Assembly: GCA_017400025.1 (NCBI GenBank)
Contig: JAFQAF010000140.1
Span: forward strand, 1 to 6,626
Direction of reading: 5' to 3'
DNA from: Oscillospiraceae bacterium
GTDB taxonomy: Bacteria; Bacillota_A; Clostridia; Oscillospirales; Ruminococcaceae
DNA: 6,626 nt
The position numbers were made by a program, and so were the translations under genes. Within the stretch, counting starts at the first letter, position 1. Each line of letters begins with the position of its first letter. Below are positions 1 to 5,533 of this stretch, in pieces. A model generated the notes under the pieces. It was given only the letters and a program-made list of their open reading frames with translations. It was not told where the DNA came from and made no database searches.

Positions 1-582
1 ACCTGCAGCTGCGCCGCTGTCAATATCTGCTTCCATTTTGTCCAGGGCTGCACGTATTGCCGCAATCTCTTCTTTCTGCGTCGGTACAGGCAGTTTGCCG
101 GCCTGCACACGTTTCTGTATTTTCTGTGCATACATCAGCGCAGGAAAGCTCTTGGGTACAGCATTTACTGTCCGGCTTACTGTATTATGACCGTGTGATT
201 CGTTTTTAATCTCTTCCCATTTGTCCAGTATTTCATCCACACCATTAAGTTCCAGATTTTTAAAAACATGGGGATGACGCATCACAAGCTTGTGGGCAAG
301 CTCATTTACCACATCGTGAAAGTCAAAAACACCTTCCTCTTTTTTAAACTGTGCATGGTAAAGCACCTGCAGCAGCACATCGCCCAGTTCTTCCTTCAGC
401 AGTTCAGTATCGTTGTTGTCAATTGCATCCACTGCCTCATAGGTTTCTTCTATAAAATTCTGTCGGATGCTTTCGTGTGTCTGTATACTGTCCCATTCAC
501 AGCCGGTTTCGGGGTCTCTCAGCATTTCCATTATCTGCAGCATATCTTCCAGTGTATAAAAATCTTTTCTTTTGAATTCCAT
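1..582 (-). CDS. mazG: MazG-family nucleoside triphosphate pyrophosphohydrolase (3' end outside window)
   Basis: Hydrolyses nucleoside triphosphates to monophosphate and pyrophosphate in the cytoplasm; the family is linked to nucleotide-pool cleaning and stress responses. The frame is open from an ATG at 582 to position 1, giving 194 residues with no stop, so the C-terminus is missing. The MazG metal-binding signature is present: E45-E46-x-x-E49, then E65-x-x-D68 (EELGD), preceded by the family-typical GCEWDSIQTHES (residues 27-38) and followed by RHPHVF (102-107). The start is supported by AAGGAGAT about seven bases upstream. E. coli MazG is about 263 aa, so roughly a quarter is probably cut off. 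It starts directly at the MazG domain, without the N-terminal methyltransferase domain fused to it in YabN-type proteins. It lies 42 bp downstream of the flippase gene, almost certainly in one operon. The stretch after residue 160 (AGKLPVPTQKEE) departs from the GFDW-type sequence I expect there. Confidence 0.93.
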   Translation of the reverse strand, partial: MEFKRKDFYTLEDMLQIMEMLRDPETGCEWDSIQTHESIRQNFIEETYEAVDAIDNNDTELLKEELGDVLLQVLYHAQFKKEEGVFDFHDVVNELAHKLVMRHPHVFKNLELNGVDEILDKWEEIKNESHGHNTVSRTVNAVPKSFPALMYAQKIQKRVQAGKLPVPTQKEEIAAIRAALDKMEADIDSGAAAG

Positions 583-624
583 AATCAGTATCTCCTTGTG
601 TCAATACAAATTATTTTACCATTA

Positions 625-2184
625 TCAGCCCGAGTTATCAATGAAAAATCCTGTGAAAAGGAGCATACAGAAATAAACTGCCAGAAATATTCCGCCGCAG
701 AAAACCGTGCGGAACACCACCGGAACATTGTACAGCACAAATTCTGACAGCGCCCTGACAAAGGACAGCAGCACATAGGACACCACAGCCGGAAACAGTA
801 TTGCCCTGAAGATGCCTGCCGCCGGGTAAACATTTTTTATGGTATTGAGTGAAAGAAGGAAAACCAGACTGTGAAAAACAATTTGTGACAAAAGACAGCC
901 CATAATATTTATATCCTCCACCGAACACAGTATAACAGACAGAATCACCTTTACAGTGCAGGAAAAAACAAGGATACGGAAAACAGCAGCAGTTTTTCCC
1001 CGGGCGTGTATTATTGAATTAAGAGGAAATGAAAAGGCGGAAAGCACCGCAAAAGGTGCCATTATCCTGAGAAAATAAGCCGCCAGTTCTGTCTGTGCAC
1101 CATTTTCACCATAGAGGGTTATCAGCACTTCCCGGGAGAAAAAAGCCACAAAAAGGCTGGCAGGCACCACTACAGCCGCTGTAATTTTTACAGTTCTGCT
1201 TATCTGACTGTAGGCTCTGCTTCCGTCACCGCTGCCGATCGCCCTTGTGATAAAAGGCAGCCCCGATGCCCCCACAGCTGCAGAAAGGGACGGTATAAGA
1301 TTCACCACCGAAAGACACAGCCCCTGATAGACACCATAAAGCCATATAGCCTTTTCTTCCACAGCTGAAAAACCGATAAAAGGATATGCCGCCATCAGCC
1401 GCCGGTCCGGTGTGCTTTTTATAATTGAAAGACATATTACAGTATCGCAGAAATTTGAAACTGACACCACAAGGGCAGACAGCGAAATAGGCACAGCCAT
1501 GGAAAAAAGTCTGTCTGCGCCTATGGAAAGGCTGTCTGCCGGCCTTTCCCTGTATGTATTTCTGAACCGGGTGCTCATATAGACAAAGCATACAAAACCG
1601 CTGATGCTCACTGTGGCAAAAGCCCGCACCAGCTGCCCCTGCCGCCGGTGTTCCGCCAGCATTGTACCGGCAAGGTATACACTGCAGATTCCAATCACCG
1701 TTTTACAGCTGCTTTCAATCAGCCCCGCCTTTGCCGATACCGCCATATTCATAGTCCCCTGGCTTATGCCCTTGTACACAGCCTCAAAAGTGGCAAAAAC
1801 AAGATTTGGCGCCAGCAGTGCCACGCCGGTGAATATCATAGGCGAAGCTGTGTAATCTGAATATACAAACCGGGCAACCAGTGCTGCAGCAGCAAGGGCC
1901 AGGGAGGAATATCCGAAGCACCTGCAGGCCTTTTTCTTTATATAATGTATCTCCCGGCCGCTGTATGCGCCGGAAGCACACAGGCGGGATATAGCCGGAG
2001 TGATGCCGGCTGTGGCAAGGGAGAAAAAAGGCATAAAGAAATTGAAAGCCGCCGTGTACTGCCCCATTCCCCGGGCGCCTATCATCCTTGTAAGGGGTAT
2101 GCGGTACACCGCAGAAAGAAATTTTACCGCTATGCCGGACAGGCCAAGGATAAGAGTTCCCTTCAGAAAGCTGCTGTCTGCCAT
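625..2184 (-). CDS. SpoVB/YabM-like flippase (MATE/MVF-superfamily polysaccharide transporter)
   Basis: A 519-aa polytopic membrane protein, hydrophobic almost throughout, with a pattern consistent with about 14 transmembrane helices. The N-terminus carries the family hallmark YRIPLTRMIGARGMGQY at residues 27-43, typical of the SpoVB/YtgP/YabM group of Bacillota. The length matches B. subtilis SpoVB (about 518 aa). Family members are thought to flip lipid-linked cell-wall or polysaccharide precursors across the membrane; SpoVB is required for spore cortex synthesis. The neighbouring mazG resembles the yabM-yabN order of B. subtilis, so this may be the YabM-position paralogue rather than the true SpoVB. 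It should therefore not be taken as proof of sporulation. The ATG at 2184 follows GGTGGTGAT (2188-2196), a weak but well-spaced ribosome binding site. Isoleucine ATA codons are common, unlike in the adjacent dipeptidase gene. Confidence 0.9.
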   Translation of the reverse strand: MADSSFLKGTLILGLSGIAVKFLSAVYRIPLTRMIGARGMGQYTAAFNFFMPFFSLATAGITPAISRLCASGAYSGREIHYIKKKACRCFGYSSLALAAAALVARFVYSDYTASPMIFTGVALLAPNLVFATFEAVYKGISQGTMNMAVSAKAGLIESSCKTVIGICSVYLAGTMLAEHRRQGQLVRAFATVSISGFVCFVYMSTRFRNTYRERPADSLSIGADRLFSMAVPISLSALVVSVSNFCDTVICLSIIKSTPDRRLMAAYPFIGFSAVEEKAIWLYGVYQGLCLSVVNLIPSLSAAVGASGLPFITRAIGSGDGSRAYSQISRTVKITAAVVVPASLFVAFFSREVLITLYGENGAQTELAAYFLRIMAPFAVLSAFSFPLNSIIHARGKTAAVFRILVFSCTVKVILSVILCSVEDINIMGCLLSQIVFHSLVFLLSLNTIKNVYPAAGIFRAILFPAVVSYVLLSFVRALSEFVLYNVPVVFRTVFCGGIFLAVYFCMLLFTGFFIDNSG

Positions 2185-2202
2185 AAAATCACCACCAGAA
2201 AT

Positions 2203-2232
2203 ATTTTATTAATGTATATTTTTCTTTGACAA
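2203..2232 (-). promoter_or_regulatory. candidate promoter for the flippase-mazG operon
   Basis: On the minus strand, TTGTCA (2227-2232) is followed after 18 bp by TAAAAT (2203-2208), each one base from the vegetative consensus. The predicted transcript would begin at about 2196, right at the ribosome binding site, leaving an unusually short leader. The true start may therefore lie elsewhere or use another sigma factor. The element overlaps the inverted repeat at 2213-2242. Confidence 0.3.
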
Positions 2233-2242
2233 AAAATATACA
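2213..2242. repeat. perfect 11-bp inverted repeat in the divergent intergenic region
   Basis: TGTATATTTTT (2213-2223) and its exact reverse complement (2232-2242) are separated by the 8 bases CTTTGACA. The dyad sits midway between the divergent flippase and dipeptidase genes and overlaps the candidate flippase promoter. It could be an operator controlling one or both directions. In an A/T-rich spacer it could also be partly chance. No G/C stem core is present, so it is a poor terminator. Confidence 0.5.
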
Positions 2243-2281
2243 AAATACATTTTTTCTATGGATTTATTGACCCGAATAATG

Positions 2282-2311
2282 TATACTGTAACCATTAAGA
2301 TTTATCGGAGG
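2282..2311 (+). promoter_or_regulatory. -10 element and ribosome binding site of the dipeptidase gene
   Basis: TATACT (2282-2287) is one base from the -10 consensus and would start transcription near 2294. No convincing -35 lies 16-18 bp upstream. GGAGG (2307-2311) sits 9 bases before the ATG at 2321. That spacing makes 2321 the start, not the in-frame ATG at 2258, which lies upstream of this -10 and has no ribosome binding site. Confidence 0.45.
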
Positions 2312-2320
2312 ATATTTATT

Positions 2321-3292
2321 ATGAAATTTATCGATATGCATTGCGATACACTGATGCCTTTTGCAATGAATAAAGATTACTCTCTTTATTCCAATGACAA
2401 ACAGGTAGACTTTCTGAAAATGAAAAAAGGTGATGCCCTGGCACAGTTTTTTGCAGTGTTCTTCCCTAAAATGGACCGTTTCCACGAAAACGGCATTGAA
2501 ATGACAGATGACCTGTACTTCAGACTTCTGACAGACGGTTTCTACAGCGAACTGGAAAAACACAGCGATATCATTGCACTGGCACGCAACGCAGCTGAAA
2601 TTGAAAAGAACAACAAAGACGGCAAAATGAGCGCTGTTCTCACAATTGAAGACGGCCGTTTCATAAACGATGATATGGACAAAATCAAAATGGTTTATGA
2701 TAAAGGCGTAAGAGCAATTTCACTGACATGGAACTTTGAAAACTGCTTTGGCTGGCCAAACAGCCTGGACAAGGAAATCATGGGCAAAGGCCTGAAACCA
2801 TTCGGTATTGAGGCTATCCAGTATATGAATGACCTGGGCATTATTGTGGACGTTTCCCACCTGTCTGACGGCGGCTTCTACGATGTGGCAAAATACTCCA
2901 AAAAACCATTTGTGGCCACACACTCCAACGCAAGAAGCGTTTCACCTCACCAGAGAAACCTGACAGACGATATGATCAGAATCCTGGGCGAAACAGGCAG
3001 TGTAACCGGTCTGAACTTCTGCCCGGAATTTATGGATGCAGATATCACAGCAAAACACACACCGATTTCCAACATTGTAAAAAATGCAAAACACATTGTA
3101 AATGTGGGCGGTATTGACTGCCTGGGTCTGGGCACAGACTTTGACGGCATTGGCGGTACACAGGAAATCGCAGACAGCTCCATGCTGCCGCTTCTGTGGG
3201 ATGCACTGAAAAAAGAAGGCTTCCACGAAAGCGAAATCGAAAAAATCTCCCACGGCAACGTGCTGAGAGTTATCAGAGAAAGTATGAAATAA
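2321..3292 (+). CDS. M19-family (renal/membrane dipeptidase-like) zinc dipeptidase
   Basis: A 323-aa metallopeptidase of family M19, which cleaves dipeptides, often tolerating a D-residue at the C-terminal side, with a binuclear zinc centre. All family metal motifs are visible: H7-x-D9 in FIDMHCDT, the bridging E110 in LTIEDG, H180 in VDVSH, H201 in ATHSNAR, and GTDFDG at 271-276. The RNLTDD motif at 212-217 is also typical. No signal peptide or membrane anchor is visible, so the enzyme is probably cytoplasmic despite the family name. The length is within the normal range for bacterial members. The gene is monocistronic: it has its own terminator, and a new promoter follows. Codon use is strongly biased (leucine mainly CTG, almost no isoleucine ATA), in contrast to both neighbours, suggesting high expression. 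The physiological substrate cannot be inferred from context; peptide catabolism or turnover of cell-wall dipeptides is plausible. Confidence 0.94.
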   Translation: MKFIDMHCDTLMPFAMNKDYSLYSNDKQVDFLKMKKGDALAQFFAVFFPKMDRFHENGIEMTDDLYFRLLTDGFYSELEKHSDIIALARNAAEIEKNNKDGKMSAVLTIEDGRFINDDMDKIKMVYDKGVRAISLTWNFENCFGWPNSLDKEIMGKGLKPFGIEAIQYMNDLGIIVDVSHLSDGGFYDVAKYSKKPFVATHSNARSVSPHQRNLTDDMIRILGETGSVTGLNFCPEFMDADITAKHTPISNIVKNAKHIVNVGGIDCLGLGTDFDGIGGTQEIADSSMLPLLWDALKKEGFHESEIEKISHGNVLRVIRESMK

Positions 3293-3310
3293 CCGGTATA
3301 TTTAATGCTA

Positions 3311-3337
3311 AAAGAGCGGATAATTCCGCTCTTTTTT
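3311..3337 (+). terminator. Rho-independent terminator of the dipeptidase gene
   Basis: A perfect 10-bp stem, AAAGAGCGGA (3311-3320) with TCCGCTCTTT (3325-3334), closes a TAAT loop and runs into TTTTTT (3332-3337). It lies 18 bp after the stop codon and isolates the dipeptidase gene from the operon downstream. Confidence 0.93.
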
Positions 3338-3355
3338 ATGTTCCAATATAAAAAA

Positions 3356-3372
3356 TTAATGATAAACATTAA
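3356..3372 (+). promoter_or_regulatory. upstream operator box (dyad copy 1)
   Basis: TTAATGATAAACATTAA has 6-bp inverted arms (TTAATG/CATTAA) around ATAAA. It lies 7 bp upstream of the -35 element. It matches the second box at 15 of 17 positions, and the two differences are symmetric (T..A here, C..G there), so the dyad is kept. It is probably a binding site for a dimeric regulator, most likely the HTH protein encoded at 4784-5017. Confidence 0.72.
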
Positions 3373-3379
3373 ATTTCTG

Positions 3380-3408
3380 TTGACTTGTTCATATATGTAT
3401 GCTATAAA
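3380..3408 (+). promoter_or_regulatory. strong vegetative promoter of the DUF2975/HTH operon
   Basis: TTGACT (3380-3385), an exact 17-bp spacer and TATAAA (3403-3408), with TG at 3400-3401 forming an extended -10 (TGCTATAAA). Transcription should start near 3415, inside the downstream operator box. This is the best promoter match seen in the window. Confidence 0.85.
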
Positions 3409-3412
3409 TAAA

Positions 3413-3429
3413 TTAACGATAAACGTTAA
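3413..3429 (+). promoter_or_regulatory. downstream operator box over the start site (dyad copy 2)
   Basis: TTAACGATAAACGTTAA has arms that extend to 8 bp (3411-3418 with 3424-3431) around ATAAA. It covers the expected transcription start, so a bound protein would be expected to block initiation. The centres of the two boxes are 57 bp apart with the promoter between them. That arrangement suits cooperative binding or looping. Confidence 0.75.
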
Positions 3430-3449
3430 TTCCGAAAGGAGATATATGT

Positions 3450-4133
3450 ATGAAAAACGAATTTATTGAAAAGATAAACCGCATAGGTAAGGCCGGTTAT
3501 GCGGTGAGCAGAATATGCAGTACACTGGTATATATAGCTGCTGTATGCTGTGTAGTGGCGGCTGTACTGCTGGCACTGGTGCCGCGTGACGGAGTGATGG
3601 TGACAACCGGCCACAGCGCCACAATAGAAATGGATATGACTCATTCAATAATGCCAAGTCTTGTGGGTATAGATACAGAATCTGACGGCAGTTTTGAACT
3701 GAACGGAATAAAATATGATAATTTCAAAACAGAAAGTACTCCCGGCAGGCAGACAGCCACAGCCAGCAGCACTCCATATACATATTCCCTGCGCGATATG
3801 CTGTGGGTATTTGTATGTGGCGGCGCCGTGTGCGCAGCACTGATTTTGACAATGAAAAAGATTACAGCACTTTTTGACAGCTTCAGACGCTGTGAAACAC
3901 CTTTTACCCCGGAAACTGCAGACAGATTCAGCAAACTGGCCTTTTCATTCCTGCCTGTGATTGCTATGGGCTGGGTTACAGAGGCTGTGGTTGAAAGAGT
4001 GACCACCGGCGTATGGAATATAGTGATAGGCATAGACCTGACAGTGGTGATGATTGTGGTGGTGATAATGCTGCTGGCTGAAATCTTCCGCTATGGTGCA
4101 ATGCTGCAGCAGGAATCTGACGAAACACTGTAA
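3450..4133 (+). CDS. DUF2975-like four-helix membrane protein, first of a tandem pair
   Basis: A 227-aa protein with hydrophobic segments at about residues 22-44, 115-136, 164-183 and 190-212. A Ser/Thr-rich loop of about 70 residues between the first two should lie outside the cell if the N-terminus is cytoplasmic. The cytoplasmic stretch between helices 2 and 3 holds CETPFTPETADRFSKLA (148-164), and the protein ends in FRYGAMLQQESDETL (213-227). Both resemble the DUF2975 family, which commonly sits next to YozG-type regulators. The molecular function is unknown. The start is supported by AAAGGAGA (3435-3442); an out-of-frame ATG overlaps four bases upstream. It is the first gene of a three-gene operon, 17 bp ahead of its paralogue. 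By inference from the operon, it may sense a membrane or envelope signal and affect the regulator. No catalytic motif is visible. Assignment to DUF2975 is from recognition of these motifs, not a search. Confidence 0.82.
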   Translation: MKNEFIEKINRIGKAGYAVSRICSTLVYIAAVCCVVAAVLLALVPRDGVMVTTGHSATIEMDMTHSIMPSLVGIDTESDGSFELNGIKYDNFKTESTPGRQTATASSTPYTYSLRDMLWVFVCGGAVCAALILTMKKITALFDSFRRCETPFTPETADRFSKLAFSFLPVIAMGWVTEAVVERVTTGVWNIVIGIDLTVVMIVVVIMLLAEIFRYGAMLQQESDETL

Positions 4134-4150
4134 ATGAGGAGCTGGTCTGT

Positions 4151-4771
4151 ATGAAAAATAACTCTGTTGACAAAATGCAGAAAACTGCTGTTGTTCTGAA
4201 TAAATTCCTGAAGGCTGTAAATATATATGTATTTGCAGTTATAGCAATTATGTATGTGCGTTCTATATTTCTGGGCATAAGAATATACACCGGCGATATA
4301 CGGCCCCTTGCAGATATGATTTCAGTAAACGGCATTGTAATGCCGGAAGATACAAAGCAATGGCTGGTTAAAGAAATGCTGCCTGCATTTGTAGTTATAC
4401 TTATTTTTATATTTATTGTCTGCTTATGTGTTTTCAAAATAATAAATACGCTGAGAAATATTCTTGACAGCGTTGCTGAAGCAAGACCTTTTGACGGCAC
4501 AGTAAGTGCCAGTCTGTCAGTTCTGGGTAAAATAATACTGGCGCTTGGTATACTTTCACCTCTTGCCGAATTCTGTATTGAAAAAGCAATATGGGCTATT
4601 TATCGCCCTGTTCTTGAGTCTGCCATACCTGGAACAGATGGCTTTAATATACTTTCACCGGGAGTGAATATTGATTGGTCACTGTTATTTTTCGGGCTGT
4701 TTGCAGTTCTGATGGCATATGTTTTCAGATATGGCGAAGAATTGCAGCAACTGTCTGACGAAACATTGTAA
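4151..4771 (+). CDS. DUF2975-like four-helix membrane protein, second of a tandem pair
   Basis: A 206-aa paralogue of the preceding protein with the same plan. Hydrophobic segments lie at about 22-44, 76-97, 123-140 and 175-193, and the extracytoplasmic loop is shorter (about 30 residues, 45-75). The cytoplasmic motif is ARPFDGTVSASLSVLG (111-126), and the tail FRYGEELQQLSDETL (192-206) matches the first protein at 12 of 15 positions. Outside the tail and the PF motif the two sequences differ widely, so the duplication is old or the copies are under different selection. AGGAG (4137-4141) lies 9 bases before the ATG, and the gap to the regulator gene is only 12 bp. Isoleucine ATA codons are frequent. 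Its function is unknown. It could form a heteromer with its neighbour or respond to a different signal. Confidence 0.8.
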   Translation: MKNNSVDKMQKTAVVLNKFLKAVNIYVFAVIAIMYVRSIFLGIRIYTGDIRPLADMISVNGIVMPEDTKQWLVKEMLPAFVVILIFIFIVCLCVFKIINTLRNILDSVAEARPFDGTVSASLSVLGKIILALGILSPLAEFCIEKAIWAIYRPVLESAIPGTDGFNILSPGVNIDWSLLFFGLFAVLMAYVFRYGEELQQLSDETL

Positions 4772-4783
4772 GGCGGTGAAGAT

Positions 4784-5017
4784 ATGGCTATTATATTGAG
4801 ACTGGACAGAGTGATGGCAGACAGAAAGATGAGCCTGAAGGAACTGAGCGAAAAAGTGGGTGTAGCCAACGTAAACCTTTCAAAACTGAAAACCGGAAAA
4901 GTCAGCGCTATACGTTTTTCCACTCTGGATGCCATATGTGATGTGCTGGACTGCCAGCCCGGTGACATACTGGAATTCCGCCGAGAAGTAAAGGAAAATG
5001 AAATTGAAGTAAAATAA
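4784..5017 (+). CDS. YozG-like Cro/C1-type HTH transcriptional regulator
   Basis: A 77-aa single-domain DNA-binding protein. The helix-turn-helix spans about residues 17-36 (MSLKELSEKVGVANVNLSKL), followed by KTGKVSAIRFSTLDAICDVL (37-56) and CQPGDILEF (57-65), as in the short Cro/C1 regulators of the YozG type. A charged tail (66-77) follows. No ligand-binding or dimerisation domain is added, so its activity is probably set by amount or by protein partners. The two membrane proteins encoded just upstream (12-bp gap) are the obvious candidates. It probably binds the paired 17-bp boxes at the operon promoter and regulates its own operon; this is inferred from operon structure and box symmetry. 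The ribosome binding site is a weak GGCGGTGAAG directly after the previous stop codon, suggesting translational coupling and lower expression than the membrane proteins. Confidence 0.9.
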   Translation: MAIILRLDRVMADRKMSLKELSEKVGVANVNLSKLKTGKVSAIRFSTLDAICDVLDCQPGDILEFRREVKENEIEVK

Positions 5018-5022
5018 AAATG

Positions 5023-5062
5023 CTCCTGATGCAGTTTTACCCTGCATCAGGAGTTTGTTTTT
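5023..5062. terminator. probable bidirectional Rho-independent terminator
   Basis: A perfect 12-bp stem, CTCCTGATGCAG (5023-5034) with its complement (5042-5053), has a 7-base loop and is followed by TTTGTTTTT (5054-5062). It ends the regulator operon 5 bp after its stop codon. On the opposite strand the stem is followed, after two bases, by TTTTTATTTT, so it can also end the converging polymerase/YolD transcript. Confidence 0.92.
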
Positions 5063-5098
5063 ATGTATATCCCCTGCACTGACCTGTACAGACCTTTT

Positions 5099-5123
5099 CT
5101 GACAATTAAAGTTCTATTGTCAG
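5099..5123. repeat. 8-bp inverted repeat spanning the YolD-like stop codon
   Basis: CTGACAAT (5099-5106) and ATTGTCAG (5116-5123) flank nine bases and enclose most of the stop codon at 5106-5108. No T-run follows on either strand, so it is unlikely to be a terminator. It may be a stabilising 3' hairpin or chance. Confidence 0.35.
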
Positions 5124-5522
5124 TATATCATCAAAATCTATATTCCGGCCGGTACTGATTTTCACTGTGCGGGCAGTGTTGTCTATTCTGGTAACTGTAC
5201 CTGACACCGTTTCATATCTGCCGCCGTTTTTTCTGCTGTCCGGCACAAAATACGTGATATTCACATATATGCCGTTTCTGATATTGGCCCGGATATAATT
5301 CAGCTTTTCTGCATTTTCTGCCACAGCGTCCTCACCCCGTATGATTTTGCTGTCCACATAGCGGGCAGTTTCATCTATAGCTGCACCGTGGCCGGTAAGA
5401 GCAGCAAACGGAGCAAACTGAGCCGCACGGTCGTGTATAGACATATGTGGTCGCCTGTGTGATATATGGCGTGGAAGGCCGATTATATCGGCATATCTGT
5501 CTGTATCTTTTTCTCTGAACAC
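5106..5522 (-). CDS. YolD-like family protein
   Basis: A 138-aa soluble protein with the signature DRAAQFAPFAALTGH at residues 31-45, preceded by a LPRH..SHRRPHMS segment. The C-terminal half is probably beta-rich (YVNITYFVPDSRKNGG, then a GTVTRID...TVKI pattern). This matches clostridial YolD-like proteins found next to Y-family polymerases, like the YolD/YqjX and UvrX/YqjW pairs of B. subtilis. The biochemical role of the family is not established; a part in SOS mutagenesis or polymerase control is inferred from this association. It starts at GTG (5522), directly behind a perfect AGGAGG, 9 bp after the polymerase stop codon, so the two are co-transcribed and probably translationally coupled. 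I see no nuclease or DNA-binding motif. Confidence 0.85.
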   Translation of the reverse strand: MFREKDTDRYADIIGLPRHISHRRPHMSIHDRAAQFAPFAALTGHGAAIDETARYVDSKIIRGEDAVAENAEKLNYIRANIRNGIYVNITYFVPDSRKNGGRYETVSGTVTRIDNTARTVKISTGRNIDFDDILTIEL

Positions 5523-5527
5523 AATGT

Positions 5528-5533
5528 CCTCCT
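5528..5533 (-). promoter_or_regulatory. AGGAGG ribosome binding site fixing a GTG start
   Basis: AGGAGG on the minus strand overlaps the stop codon of the polymerase gene (5532-5534) and lies 5 bases before GTG (5520-5522). No ATG is in frame at a suitable distance, so GTG is the start of the YolD-like gene. The overlap with the upstream stop codon suggests re-initiation by terminating ribosomes. Confidence 0.75.

Noticed and set aside
599..604. TTGACA on the minus strand between the flippase gene and mazG as a separate mazG promoter
   Set aside because: A -10 at normal spacing would fall inside the mazG coding start, so it cannot drive a translatable mazG transcript.
268..747. 159-codon plus-strand open frame
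   Set aside because: Runs antisense across mazG and the end of the flippase gene, both of which have clear family motifs; its sequence looks like no known protein and no ribosome binding site is evident.
2226..2254. Consensus TTGACA (2226-2231) as a -35 for the dipeptidase
   Set aside because: No acceptable -10 occurs 16-18 bp downstream (the sequence there is ATTTTT), and the hexamer lies in the loop of the inverted repeat.
2258..2320. N-terminal extension of the dipeptidase from an ATG at 2258
   Set aside because: The 21 extra residues precede the family-typical FIDMHCDT start, lack a ribosome binding site, and lie over the -10 element; GGAGG at 2307-2311 fixes the start at 2321.
3976..4500. 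174-codon minus-strand open frame
   Set aside because: Antisense to the two membrane-protein genes, whose promoter, ribosome binding sites and conserved tails support the plus strand.
3450..5017. Three-gene membrane/HTH operon as a toxin-antitoxin or phage-defence module
   Set aside because: No toxin fold, nuclease, pore-forming peptide or NTPase motif is visible, and the membrane proteins match a regulator-linked family instead.
5099..5123. Inverted repeat at the YolD-like stop codon as a terminator
   Set aside because: Only 8 A/T-rich base pairs and no T-run on either strand; the hairpin at 5023-5053 is a far better terminator.
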